Numbered from the stretch's first letter, positions 50,893 through 59,940 are shown. The stretch: DNA of 64,000 nucleotides from Streptomyces sp. NBC_00223 (GCF_036199905.1 NZ_CP108109.1:4201501-4265500); one strand, 5' to 3'. Notes: a model not told the origin generated them from the letters alone. Numbers and translations: made by a program.

Positions 50893-51903
50893 ATGGAGTA
50901 CACGCAGCTCGGACGCACCGGGCTCAAGGTCAGCCGTCTCGTGCTGGGCACGATGAACTTCGGGTCGCAGACCGACGAGCCGGACTCGCACGCGATCATG
51001 GACGCCGCCCTGGAGGCGGGCGTCAACTTCTTCGACACCGCGAACATCTACGGGATCGACGAGCGCAAGGGCCTCACCGAGGAGATCCTCGGCAGCTGGT
51101 TCGCGCGCGACCCCGGCCGCCGCGACAAGGTGGTGCTGGCCACCAAGCTCTACGGGAACATGACGAACGACGGGACCCCCTGGTACGAGGAGTCCTGGCC
51201 CAACCACCACCGGCTGAGCGCCCTGAACATCCGCCGCGAGGTCGAGGCGAGCCTGCGCAGGCTGGGCACCGACCACATCGACGTCTACCAGTTCCACCAC
51301 ATCGACCGGGCCACGCCGTGGGAGGAGATCTGGCAGGCGATCGACGTCCTGATCCGCCAGGGCAAGATCCTCTACGCCGGATCGAGCAACTTCGCCGGGT
51401 GGCATCTCGCTCAGGCCAACGAGGCCGCCGCCAGGCGCGGTTCGCTCGGCCTGGTCAGCGAGCAGTGCCTGTACAACCTCGCCGAGCGCAGCGCCGAGAC
51501 CGATGTGATCCCGGCGGCCCGGGCGTACGGCCTCGGCGTCATCCCGTGGTCGCCGCTGCACCAGGGGCTGCTCGGCGGGGCGCTGCGCAAGGAGCGCGAG
51601 GGCGGCGGCGCCCGGACCTCGGGCGGCCGCTCGGCCGCCGGTCTCGCCGATCCGGCGGTACGGGCGCGGGTGGAGGCGTACGAGGAGCTGTGCGACAAGC
51701 ACGGCCTCGCGCCCGGTGAAGTGGCGCTCGCCTGGCTGCTCACCCGGCCCGGGGTGACCGGGCCGATCGTCGGGCCGCGGACCGCGGAGCAGCTGGAATC
51801 GGCGCTGCGGGCAGTGAGGTTGACGCTGTCCGCCGAGCTGCTGGACGCGCTGGACGGGATCTTCCCGGGGCCGGGTCCGGCGCCGGAGTCCTTCGCCTGG
51901 TAG
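50893..51903 (+). CDS. Aldo/keto reductase
   Basis: A 336-residue NADPH-dependent AKR of the potassium-channel-beta-like group. The catalytic tetrad is visible: Asp and Tyr in NFFDTANIYG, Lys in VVLATKLYG, His in VYQFHHIDRA. The NADPH-binding end is GVTGPIVGPRT. The ATG at 50893 gives the standard MEYTQLGRTGLKVS start. It stands alone after the chitosanase terminator; substrate not predictable. A second, unrelated AKR lies at 61985. Confidence 0.92.
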   Translation: MEYTQLGRTGLKVSRLVLGTMNFGSQTDEPDSHAIMDAALEAGVNFFDTANIYGIDERKGLTEEILGSWFARDPGRRDKVVLATKLYGNMTNDGTPWYEESWPNHHRLSALNIRREVEASLRRLGTDHIDVYQFHHIDRATPWEEIWQAIDVLIRQGKILYAGSSNFAGWHLAQANEAAARRGSLGLVSEQCLYNLAERSAETDVIPAARAYGLGVIPWSPLHQGLLGGALRKEREGGGARTSGGRSAAGLADPAVRARVEAYEELCDKHGLAPGEVALAWLLTRPGVTGPIVGPRTAEQLESALRAVRLTLSAELLDALDGIFPGPGPAPESFAW

Positions 51904-51988
51904 CGGGCCCTCCGCCTTTGGGCCGAGCGGGCGCAAGTGCCCCGGCGGCGGCCGCGGTTCGGGCGGCCGCCCCGGGGGACTCCTGGCG

Positions 51989-52801
51989 TCAGGTCGTCGC
52001 GGTCGGGGTGGCGCCGGCCGGGCCGCCGGAGGGACGCTGCGGCAGCAGGGCCTTGCAGGTGTCGTACGCCTTCGCCGTCTTCGGGTCGGAGGTGTCGAAC
52101 CCGCCGCGGAAGCCGCCGAAACCCCCGCCGCCGCGGCCGTTGGTCGCGCCCGGCGACGGCGTGGGCAGCACGACCCCGTGGTCCTTGAGGCAGCTGGTGA
52201 ACGCCTGGAAGGCGCTGTTGTTCGCGCCGCCCTGCCCGCCGCCCTGTCCGTCGAACTTCGGCTGGAGCGACTTGCAGGCATCCAGCGCCTTCTGGGTGGC
52301 CGCGTCCGGCGAGGCCCCGCCGAAGCCCGGGAAGCCGCCACCGCCGCCGAAGCCGCCACCACCGCCGCCGAAGCCGCCGCTGGGCCGCCCGGAGCCGCCC
52401 TGCCCGCCGCGGAAGCCGCCGCCTCCCGGGCCCCCGGACTCACCGGGGGAGCGCCGGGCGAACGTCGGGATCTTCAGGCCGTGCTGCGACAGACAGGTCC
52501 GGTACGCCTCCATGGACTGCTCACCCGTGCCCGTCCCCTTGCCGGCGTCGGACGGAGCGCCGGACGCCGAGCCGGACGGTTTGGCCTGCGCGGAGGACGA
52601 GCCCGAGGAACAGGCGGTGAGCAGCAGCGCCCCCGACGCGAGCAGGGCGACCCCCGCTCCGGCCCGCAGCGCGTTGCGCCCGGCGGCCGTGAGCCGCCGG
52701 TCCGTACCGGGTGCGCCGCCGCTGCCGCGCGAATCGCCGTGTCCGTCAGTGTGCGGCGCGTCCGTCAGCGGTGCGGACGGCCGGCCGGTGGTCCAGGTCA
52801 T
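51989..52801 (-). CDS. Gly-rich lipoprotein with duplicated Cys motifs
   Basis: A 270-residue lipoprotein of unknown function. A basic N-terminus, hydrophobic core and lipobox-like LLTAC (Cys near residue 64) lead to two copies of a Cys-pair module: YRTCLSQHGLKIP with ALDACKSLQP, then FTSCLKDHGVVLP with AYDTCKALLP. Between and inside the copies are long Gly/Phe tracts (GGFGGGGGGFGGGGGF). The ATG at 52801 has GAGGAG nine bases upstream. It is divergent from the MacA/MacB-type operon, whose adaptor and last gene carry similar tracts. Confidence 0.75.
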   Translation of the reverse strand: MTWTTGRPSAPLTDAPHTDGHGDSRGSGGAPGTDRRLTAAGRNALRAGAGVALLASGALLLTACSSGSSSAQAKPSGSASGAPSDAGKGTGTGEQSMEAYRTCLSQHGLKIPTFARRSPGESGGPGGGGFRGGQGGSGRPSGGFGGGGGGFGGGGGFPGFGGASPDAATQKALDACKSLQPKFDGQGGGQGGANNSAFQAFTSCLKDHGVVLPTPSPGATNGRGGGGFGGFRGGFDTSDPKTAKAYDTCKALLPQRPSGGPAGATPTATT

Positions 52802-53107
52802 GTCCGTGGTCTCCTCGGGAAGGCGCTGCAATGAGAGATGCCGCCCGCGTGCGCGCGCGGGACACGGACAGCACGCAGGCGACGGCCAGACTGAACCGCA
52901 CGCAGGTGGGGACTGTCGGGGACCGAGCTGTGAGTTTCCGGGGAATCCCGGCCCGCCCGGCGCCCCGGAACCGCGTGCTCCGGACCTTTTCGCCGGAAAC
53001 GGACCGTTTCGCCGGGTGTCCCGAAGGTGTACGGGAGGTGCCGGTTCCCAGGGAACTCCCAGGGTTCTCCCAGGGCTTCAAAGGCGGCGGCGGCCAGGAT
53101 GCGCGCC

Positions 53108-54460
53108 ATGAAGGTGCTCCCACGGCGGCGCAGGGCCGTCCTGATCAACTCGGTGCTCGGCGTGGTGGTCCTCGCGGCCGCCGGCGGCGCCTACGCGGCG
53201 GTGCACGACGACGGCGACAAGTCCCCGAACACCGGTGGCGCGCGGGTGGTGACCGTCTCCCGGGGCACGGTGCAGGCCACGGTCTCCGGCTCGGGCACCC
53301 TCTCCTCCCCCAGCGACGCGGGTCTGAACTTCACCACCGGCGGCACCCTCACCGAGGTCAAGGTCAAGCCGGGCGACAAGGTGAAGAAGGGCCAGGTGCT
53401 GGCCAAGGTCGACCCGACCTCGGCGGAGGCGGCCCTCCAGCAGGACGAGGCCTCACTGACCGCCGCCGAGGCCAATCTGACGAAGGTCGAGGAGGGCGAG
53501 CTGCCGGCCTCGACCGGTGCGAACTCCGGCTCCGCCGGCTCTTCCGGGGGTCGCGGCGCCGAGGCGGCGACCCCGACCCCGGACCCCACGCCCACCGTGG
53601 ACCCGGCCCAACTGGCCCAGGCGCAGGCCCAGGTGACGCAGGCGGAGAACGCCGTGGCCGCCGACCGGCGCGCGGTGGACGGCTGTGTGCTCAAGGCCCC
53701 GGTGTCCGGCACGGTCGCCTCGGTGGCGGCCGCCAAGGGCGACACGGTCTCGGGGACGGGCGGCAGCGGCTCCGGCGCCGGTTCCGGCTCGGGCAGCGGC
53801 GGTTCGTCGAGTTCTTCCTCCTCGTCCTCCGGCACGCTCAGCGGTTTCGTCGTGCTGACCAACCCCAGCGGTATGCAGGTCACCGCGGACTTCTCCGAGG
53901 CCGACTCGCTGAAGGTCAAGCCCGGCCAGACCGCCACCGTCACGCTGAACGCCGAGTCCGGCACCGTGCTGGACGCCAAGGTGCTTTCGGTCAGTTCGCT
54001 CCCGGTCAGCAGTTCGGGCAGCGGCTCGTCGGGCAGCGCCGTGCAGTACGCGGCCACGCTCGGCATCACCAGTGACACGTCGAATCTGCGGACCGGGCTG
54101 AGCGCCAGCATCCAGGTCGTCACCGGTACGGTCAGCGACGCGCTCAGCGTGCCGACCGCCGCGGTCTCCGGCACCGGCGCGGCCCGTACCGTCCTGGTGG
54201 TCAACGCGGACGGCTCCACGACCCGGACCGATGTCACCGTGGGCGTCGAGGGCGACAGCACCGACCAGATCACCGGCGGCCTCAAGGAAGGCCAGCAGGT
54301 GCAGATCCCGACGGTCGCCTCCTCGGGCAACGGCGGCTTCCCGAGCGGCGCCTTCCCCGGCGGTATCGGCGCGGGCGGCGGCCGGTTCGGCGGCGCGGGC
54401 GGCGCCGGCGGCTTCCGGTCCGCGGGCGGCGGCTTCGGCGGCGGAGGTGGCCGCGGATGA
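53108..54460 (+). CDS. MacA-like efflux adaptor (membrane fusion) protein
   Basis: A 450-residue HlyD/MacA-type adaptor. A TM anchor (LINSVLGVVVLAAAGGAYA) is followed by a lipoyl/barrel-sandwich half (TGGTLTEVKVKPGDKVKKGQ), a short coiled-coil region (SAEAALQQDEASLTAAEANL), the second half (VLKAPVSGTVASVAAAKGD), a Gly/Ser insert with nine Ser in a row, then the beta-barrel and a Gly/Phe-rich tail (about 420-450). The ATG at 53108 was chosen over one at 53099. The stop overlaps the ATPase start (ATGA). It connects the permease to an unknown substrate. Confidence 0.88.
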   Translation: MKVLPRRRRAVLINSVLGVVVLAAAGGAYAAVHDDGDKSPNTGGARVVTVSRGTVQATVSGSGTLSSPSDAGLNFTTGGTLTEVKVKPGDKVKKGQVLAKVDPTSAEAALQQDEASLTAAEANLTKVEEGELPASTGANSGSAGSSGGRGAEAATPTPDPTPTVDPAQLAQAQAQVTQAENAVAADRRAVDGCVLKAPVSGTVASVAAAKGDTVSGTGGSGSGAGSGSGSGGSSSSSSSSSGTLSGFVVLTNPSGMQVTADFSEADSLKVKPGQTATVTLNAESGTVLDAKVLSVSSLPVSSSGSGSSGSAVQYAATLGITSDTSNLRTGLSASIQVVTGTVSDALSVPTAAVSGTGAARTVLVVNADGSTTRTDVTVGVEGDSTDQITGGLKEGQQVQIPTVASSGNGGFPSGAFPGGIGAGGGRFGGAGGAGGFRSAGGGFGGGGGRG

Positions 54461-55338
54461 CACCGGCCCTGAGCAGGCGGCTGGGCCTGGGCCGGACCGG
54501 ACTCCACCGCCGGGCGGACGTCCCCGACGAGCCGGCGGAGAGCCCATGGGGTCCCGCGCCGGTCATCGAGGTGCGCGCGCTGCTGAAGACGTACGGGCAC
54601 GGCGACGCCACCGTCCGCGCGCTGGGCGGTCCGGTGGACCCGGCGACCGGTGAGTCGCCGGGCGTCGACCTGGTGGTCGAGCAGGGCGACATGGTCGCGG
54701 TCATGGGCAGTTCGGGCTCCGGCAAGTCCACCCTGATGAACATCCTTGGCTGCCTCGACGTCCCGACCTCCGGCCGCTATCTGCTGGACGGCATCGACGT
54801 CGGCGGGCTGGACGAGCACCAGCTCTCGCTGGTCCGCAACCGCAAGATCGGCTTTGTCTTCCAGTCGTTCAACCTGGTGCCGCGCACCCCCGCGCTCGCC
54901 CAGGTCGAACTGCCCCTCGCCTACGCCGGGGTGAAGTCCGCCGAGCGGCGGCGGCGCGCGCTGGCCGCGCTCGCCCTGGTCGGCCTCGCCGACCGCGTCG
55001 ACCACCGGCCCAACGAACTGTCGGGCGGCCAGCAGCAGCGGGTCGCGGTGGCCCGCGCGCTGGTCACCGCCCCGGCGATGCTGCTCGCCGACGAGCCGAC
55101 CGGAAACCTGGACAGCCACAGCACCGAGGACGTGCTCGCCATCATCGACCGGCTCAACGCCTCCGGGCGGACCGTCGTCCTGATCACCCACGAGGACGAG
55201 GTGGCCCGGCACGCCAAGCGGGTCATCCGGCTGGTCGACGGCCAGGTCGTCGAGGACGTACGGCAGGCCGCCGCGGACGCACCGCACACCAGCCGGAGCG
55301 GGTCCCGCGCGCTGACCGGCGGAGGTGCCTCCCGGTGA
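54457..55338 (+). CDS. MacB-type ABC transporter ATP-binding protein
   Basis: A 293-residue ATPase of the MacB/LolD (FtsE-like) family. Walker A (GSSGSGKSTLMNILG), Q-loop (FVFQSFNLVPRT), signature (LSGGQQQRVAVARAL), Walker B (MLLADEPTGNLD) and H-loop (ITHEDE) are all intact. About 35 unusual N-terminal residues (RRLGLGRTGLHRRADVPDEP) precede the usual start, and an ATG-free region prevents a shorter choice. It overlaps its neighbours at both ends. Confidence 0.94.
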   Translation: MTPALSRRLGLGRTGLHRRADVPDEPAESPWGPAPVIEVRALLKTYGHGDATVRALGGPVDPATGESPGVDLVVEQGDMVAVMGSSGSGKSTLMNILGCLDVPTSGRYLLDGIDVGGLDEHQLSLVRNRKIGFVFQSFNLVPRTPALAQVELPLAYAGVKSAERRRRALAALALVGLADRVDHRPNELSGGQQQRVAVARALVTAPAMLLADEPTGNLDSHSTEDVLAIIDRLNASGRTVVLITHEDEVARHAKRVIRLVDGQVVEDVRQAAADAPHTSRSGSRALTGGGASR

Positions 55339-56543
55339 ACCCCTTCGAGACGCTGCGGTTCGCCTTCGGCGGGCTCGCCGCCAACAAGGTCCGCTCCGCG
55401 CTGACGATGCTCGGGGTGCTGATCGGCGTGGCCGCGGTCATCATCCTGCTCGCGGTCGGCAACGGCTCCTCGCAGTCCGTCAAGGACTCGATCGAGAAGC
55501 TGGGCACCAACTCGCTGACCGTCTCCTCGGGCGGCGGCTTCGGCTCCTCCGGGGCCACCAGCACCAAGCCGCTCACCGTGGACGACGCGCGGGCGCTGGC
55601 CGACCCGGCCGACGCGCCCGACATCGACTCGGTGGCGCCCGAGGTCACCACCTCGCAGACCGCGCTGTACGAGGGCACCTCGCACACCGTCGGCCAGGTC
55701 GTCGGCACCTACCCGGCGTACTTCAAGGCGTCCAACAGCAAGGTCGCCAAGGGTGACTACTTCAGCGCCGACGACGTGCTCAACTCCCGGAAGGTGGCGG
55801 TGATCGGCTCGACCACGGCCACCGATCTGTTCGGGGCGGTCAGCCCGGTCGGCAAGAAGATCGTCCTGGGCGGGACCCCGTTCACCGTGGTCGGTGTGCT
55901 GGAGACCAAGGGCGGTACCGGCTTCCAGGACCCGGACGACACGGTGGTCGCGCCGCTGCCGACCGTGCAGAACGCCTTCACCGGCTTCGGCCCGATCAGC
56001 CAGATCCTCGTCGAGGCCAAGTCCGCGGACGCCACCACGCCGGCGCAGAACGAGATCACCACCGTGCTGATGGGCACCCACGGCATCAAGAACGCCAACG
56101 CGCTGGACTTCCGGGTCAGCAGCCAGGCGTCCCTGCTGGACACCCAGGCCGACACCAACAAGACCTTCACCGTCCTGCTCGGCGCGGTCGCCGCGATCTC
56201 GCTGCTGGTCGGCGGGATCGGGATCACCAACATCATGCTGGTCACCGTGACCGAGCGGACCCGGGAGATCGGCATCCGCAAGGCGATCGGGGCGCCCAAG
56301 GGCGTCATCCTCGGGCAGTTCCTGGCCGAGTCGACCCTGCTGTCGCTGGTCGGCGGCGGGCTCGGGGTGCTGGCCGGGCTGATCGGCTCACGCTTCACCA
56401 TCGTCGGCATCAAACCGGTGATCATCCCGGAGTCGGTGTGGGGCGCGTTCGCCATCGCCGTCGCCATCGGGCTGTTCTTCGGCAGCTACCCGGCCAACCG
56501 CGCGGCGAGTCTGCGGCCCATCGAGGCCCTGCGGCACGAGTGA
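55335..56543 (+). CDS. MacB-type ABC permease
   Basis: A 402-residue permease of the MacB/FtsX fold: TM1 near residues 15-40 (SALTMLGVLIGVAAVIILL), a large external MacB-PCD domain (to about 270), then three C-terminal helices including LLVGGIGITNIMLVTVTERTR and a last SVWGAFAIAVAIGLFFGSYP. The GTG start overlaps the ATPase stop. Mechanotransmission exporters of this type move lipoproteins, peptides or antibiotics; the cargo here is unknown. Confidence 0.93.
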   Translation: MNPFETLRFAFGGLAANKVRSALTMLGVLIGVAAVIILLAVGNGSSQSVKDSIEKLGTNSLTVSSGGGFGSSGATSTKPLTVDDARALADPADAPDIDSVAPEVTTSQTALYEGTSHTVGQVVGTYPAYFKASNSKVAKGDYFSADDVLNSRKVAVIGSTTATDLFGAVSPVGKKIVLGGTPFTVVGVLETKGGTGFQDPDDTVVAPLPTVQNAFTGFGPISQILVEAKSADATTPAQNEITTVLMGTHGIKNANALDFRVSSQASLLDTQADTNKTFTVLLGAVAAISLLVGGIGITNIMLVTVTERTREIGIRKAIGAPKGVILGQFLAESTLLSLVGGGLGVLAGLIGSRFTIVGIKPVIIPESVWGAFAIAVAIGLFFGSYPANRAASLRPIEALRHE

Positions 56544-56572
56544 CTTCACTAAGAGACAAGGGAGAAGCCGAG

Positions 56573-57352
56573 ATGGCGCGACGCCGCACCGAGCTTGTCA
56601 AGGCCGACGCCGACACGGACCTGCTGCCGCGCGTCACCGAGCCCCGGCCGGACACCGCGCCCGGGGTCGGGGAGATCGAGGTACTGGAACGGGGCGAGAT
56701 CCTGGAGAGTCCCACCGGGGTGCTCGCCGAGCGGCCGGAGGACATCCTGGCCGAGCCGCCGGACGCGCGGGACATCTCCGCCGAGCTGGCGGCCCCGCCG
56801 CGGCGCAAGCTGCCGTGGCTGACGCTGCTGCTGTCGGCGGGCGTGGTGGCCGCGGGCGCCTTCTCGGTCGGCGCGCTGGTCGAGAAGCACCACCTCCAGA
56901 ACTCCCCGACGGCCGGCCGCGGCTTCAGCTTCCCGACGGCGGGCGCGACCGGCGGCGCGGGCGGCGGCCGTACGTTCGGCGGCTTCGGCGGAGGTACGGG
57001 TACGGGCGCGGGCGCGGGTACCGGCTCGGGTACGGGGGCGGCCGGCGCCCTGACCGTCGGCACGGTCAAGCTGGTGGACGGCAGCACGATCTATGTCACC
57101 GACGCGCAGGGCAACATCGTCAAGATCACCACGGGCAAGTCCACGAAGGTGACCGAGTCCAAGGAGGGCAAGGTCTCCGACCTCAAGGCCGGGCAGAGCG
57201 TCACCGTCCTCGGCAGCAAGAACGCCGACGGCGACATCGCGGCCACCACGGTCACCCAGGGCAGCGGCGCCCCGGGCGGGTTCGGCGGCTTCGGAGGGTT
57301 CGGCGGAGGCGGTACGGGCCGCGCGGGCGCCACCGGGGGTACCGGAAACTGA
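56573..57352 (+). CDS. DUF5666-like envelope protein
   Basis: A 259-residue protein. A cytoplasmic N-terminus of 80 acidic residues precedes one TM helix (LTLLLSAGVVAAGAFSVGAL, about 83-103), a Gly-rich linker, a small beta domain (VGTVKLVDGSTIYVTDAQGN, then DLKAGQSVTVLGSKNADGDI) that resembles DUF5666, and a Gly/Phe tail (GGFGGFGGFGGGG). The ATG at 56573 follows GGGAGAAG. It ends the MacA/MacB-type operon, so it likely serves the exporter. Confidence 0.75.
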   Translation: MARRRTELVKADADTDLLPRVTEPRPDTAPGVGEIEVLERGEILESPTGVLAERPEDILAEPPDARDISAELAAPPRRKLPWLTLLLSAGVVAAGAFSVGALVEKHHLQNSPTAGRGFSFPTAGATGGAGGGRTFGGFGGGTGTGAGAGTGSGTGAAGALTVGTVKLVDGSTIYVTDAQGNIVKITTGKSTKVTESKEGKVSDLKAGQSVTVLGSKNADGDIAATTVTQGSGAPGGFGGFGGFGGGGTGRAGATGGTGN

Positions 57353-57395
57353 TCCTCCGCTTACGCTGCCAGGGCGTACGGTACGGCTCCGGAAC

Positions 57396-57410
57396 GTACG
57401 ACGGTCGTAC
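57396..57410. promoter_or_regulatory. 15-bp palindrome before the response-regulator gene
   Basis: GTACGAC-G-GTCGTAC is a perfect 7-bp inverted repeat 110 bases upstream of the response-regulator start, in a stretch with further GTACGG repeats. It may be the binding site of that regulator (autoregulation). Confidence 0.4.
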
Positions 57411-57519
57411 CGTATGACCGTGAGTCCGAGTGGGCCACCGTCGGCGGTGGGCGAACCACCGTCCCCGTACCGCCGCGCGTGCGGTGCCGTACGACCGACC
57501 CCGGAGGGGAGGAGCGCTC

Positions 57520-58263
57520 ATGGACACGCCCGAGGCCAGTCTGCTGGTCGTCGACGACGAGCCGAACATCAGGGAACTGCTCTCCGCGTCCCTGCGGTTC
57601 GTCGGCTTCAAGGTCGTCTCCGCCGCGTCCGGCGCCGACGCGCTGGCCGCGGTCGCCCGTGAGCGGCCCGACCTGGTCGTGCTCGACGTGATGCTCCCGG
57701 ACATGACCGGCTTCGCCGTCGTACGGCGGCTGCGCGAGGAGTCCGGGCCGCACGCGCGGTCCGCCTCCGGCGCGCCCGACCGGCTGCCCGTGCTCTTCCT
57801 CACCGCCAAGGACGGCGTCGAGGACAAGATCAGCGGGCTGACGGCGGGCGGCGACGACTACGTCACCAAGCCGTTCAGCCTGGAGGAACTCATCGCCCGC
57901 ATCCGGGCGATACTGCGCAGGACCGGCGGCCCGACCGACGACGGTCGGCTCGTCGCGGGCGATCTGGAACTCGACCCGGTCGGCCACCAGGTGCTCCGCG
58001 GCGGCCGGCCCGTCTCGCTGTCCCCCACCGAGTTCAAGCTGCTCGCCTATCTGATGGCCAACACCGACCGGGTCGTCTCCAAGCTGCAGATCCTCGACCA
58101 CGTGTGGGCGTACGACTTCGGCGGCGACCTCAGCATCGTCGAGTCGTACATCTCGTACGTCCGCCGCAAGGTGGACTCCGGCGCGGACGGCGCGCCCAAG
58201 CTGATCCACACCGTGCGGGGCGTCGGCTATGTGCTGCGCCGCCCCGCGCCCGGCCAGGACTGA
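57520..58263 (+). CDS. OmpR-type response regulator
   Basis: A 247-residue regulator. The receiver domain has DDEPN at its start, phospho-acceptor Asp56 (VVLDVMLPDM), Thr in LFLTAKD and Lys in DYVTKPFSLEE; the winged-helix DNA-binding domain runs from ELDPVGHQVLRGGR to GYVLRRP. A 13-residue insert (GPHARSASGAPDR) lies before the fourth receiver strand. The ATG follows GGAGGGGAGGAG. It is four bases upstream of its cognate kinase and downstream of the exporter operon, which it probably controls. Confidence 0.95.
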   Translation: MDTPEASLLVVDDEPNIRELLSASLRFVGFKVVSAASGADALAAVARERPDLVVLDVMLPDMTGFAVVRRLREESGPHARSASGAPDRLPVLFLTAKDGVEDKISGLTAGGDDYVTKPFSLEELIARIRAILRRTGGPTDDGRLVAGDLELDPVGHQVLRGGRPVSLSPTEFKLLAYLMANTDRVVSKLQILDHVWAYDFGGDLSIVESYISYVRRKVDSGADGAPKLIHTVRGVGYVLRRPAPGQD

Positions 58264-58266
58264 GCC

Positions 58267-59811
58267 GTGCGCCGGGCGCCGCTGTCCGCGTTCCGCCCGT
58301 CGGCGCTGTCGCTGCGGGCCCGGCTGGTGCTGCTGTCGATGGTGCTGGTGCTGCTGGGCCTCGCGGTCAGCGACACCGTGGTGCTCGGCTCGGTGCGCGG
58401 CCAGCTCGTCGAGCGGGTCGACCAGCAGCTCCAGCGGTACGGTCAGCCGCTCGCCCAGCGGCTCGGCACCGAGGGCATCCCGCCGCCGAGGGCGGACCGG
58501 CCGGACGGCGCCAGGCCGTGGCTGCCGAGCCAGTTCGTGGTGGCCTTCGCGGCGGCCGACGGGCGGATCGCCGAGCAGTTCCGGCTGCCGGTGGCCGTGG
58601 GCGACCCGCGGCCGCTGTGGCCCGCGATGGACGCGACCGAACTCCGGGCGCGGCTCGACAAGCCCTTCGACGTCGCCAGCGACCACGGCGGCGGGCGCTG
58701 GCGGGTGCTGATCGTGCCGGTGGACCCGGTGGACACCGCCGGCCGGGCCGTACCGCCGGGAGCCGTCGCCCGCTACGGCACGACCGTGCTGCCCGCAGGG
58801 ATCGTGGTGGCCGCCTCCCTGGACGAGGTGTCGTCCACCACGAGCAGGCTGAGCACCGGCTTCTGGTTGATCGGGGCCGTGGTTGCGGCCCTGCTCGGGG
58901 TGGCGAGCTGGTTCGCGGTCCGGGCCGGGCTGCGGCCGCTGCGGCGGATCGAGGCGACCGCCGCCGAGATCGCCGCGGGCCGCCCGCTGTCCCACCGGAT
59001 GCCCGAGGTGTCCCCGCGGACCGAGGCCGGGCGGCTGTCGTACGCGCTCAACGGCATGCTCGCGCAGATCGAGTCCGCGTTCGCCGCGCGCGCCGAGTCC
59101 GAGGAGCAGATGCGGCGGTTCGTCGCCGACGCCAGCCATGAGCTGCGCACCCCGCTGGCCGGCATCCGGGGCTTCGCCGAGCTGTACCGGATGGGCGCGC
59201 TGCCCGACGAGGCCGACGTCAAGCGGACGATGGCCCGGATCGAGAGCGAGTCCGTACGGCTGGGCGGTCTGGTCGAGGATCTGCTGACGCTGGTGCGGAT
59301 GGACGAGCAGCGGCCGGTGCAGCTTGCGCCGATGGATCTGCGCACGCTCGCGGTGGACGCGCTGCACGACACGACCGCGCTCGACCCGACCCGCGAGGTC
59401 TCCCTCACCGGGCCGGGCGGCCCCGGCACCCCGCCGGGTCCTGCGCCCGTGCTCGGCGACGAGGCCCGGCTGCGGCAGGTCGTCACCAACCTCGTCGGGA
59501 ACGCGGTCGCGCACACGCCGCCGGGCACGCCGGTACGGATCGGTGTCGGTACGCAGGCGGGCAGCGGGGTGCTCGAAGTCGCGGACGCCGGGCCGGGGTT
59601 GACCGCCGCGCAGGCCGCGCGGGTCTTCGAGCGCTTCTACCGGGTGGACGCGTCGCGCAGCCGCCAGCAGGGCGGGGGCGCGGGCCTCGGGCTGGCCATC
59701 GCCTCGGCGCTGGCGACGGCGCACCACGGCCGGGTCGAGCTGGACACGGCGCCCGGCGAGGGCGCGACCTTCCGCCTCCGCCTCCCCTCCGCCCGCCAAC
59801 CCCCCTACTGA
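58267..59811 (+). CDS. Sensor histidine kinase
   Basis: A 514-residue membrane kinase. TM1 (VLLSMVLVLLGLAVSDTVVL), an external sensor of about 160 residues, TM2 (WLIGAVVAALLGVASWFAV), a HAMP domain, the dimerisation box with His291 (DASHELRTPLAGIRGF) and the ATPase (VTNLVGNAVAHTP, ADAGPGLTAAQA, GAGLGLAIASAL). The GTG start is three bases after the regulator stop. The external sensor matches no family that I recognise. It forms a two-component pair with the preceding gene. Confidence 0.94.
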   Translation: MRRAPLSAFRPSALSLRARLVLLSMVLVLLGLAVSDTVVLGSVRGQLVERVDQQLQRYGQPLAQRLGTEGIPPPRADRPDGARPWLPSQFVVAFAAADGRIAEQFRLPVAVGDPRPLWPAMDATELRARLDKPFDVASDHGGGRWRVLIVPVDPVDTAGRAVPPGAVARYGTTVLPAGIVVAASLDEVSSTTSRLSTGFWLIGAVVAALLGVASWFAVRAGLRPLRRIEATAAEIAAGRPLSHRMPEVSPRTEAGRLSYALNGMLAQIESAFAARAESEEQMRRFVADASHELRTPLAGIRGFAELYRMGALPDEADVKRTMARIESESVRLGGLVEDLLTLVRMDEQRPVQLAPMDLRTLAVDALHDTTALDPTREVSLTGPGGPGTPPGPAPVLGDEARLRQVVTNLVGNAVAHTPPGTPVRIGVGTQAGSGVLEVADAGPGLTAAQAARVFERFYRVDASRSRQQGGGAGLGLAIASALATAHHGRVELDTAPGEGATFRLRLPSARQPPY

Positions 59812-59854
59812 CGCGACCCCCCTCGGGCCGACCTTTCCGGCGGCGTACGGGTGC

Positions 59855-59906
59855 CGGCCGTATCACTCGGTGTGTTCCACGTGGAACACACCGAGTGATA
59901 CGGCCG
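59855..59906. terminator. 52-bp perfect palindrome with a near-parS core
   Basis: Bases 59855-59880 and 59881-59906 are exact reverse complements with no spacer. It sits between two convergent genes and would work as a bidirectional terminator. Its centre, TGTTCCACGTGGAACA, differs from the Streptomyces parS consensus TGTTTCACGTGAAACA at one position per arm. Confidence 0.7.
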
Positions 59907-59940
59907 TACGCGGGCCGGGGCCTCCGGGCGGTTCGGCAGG

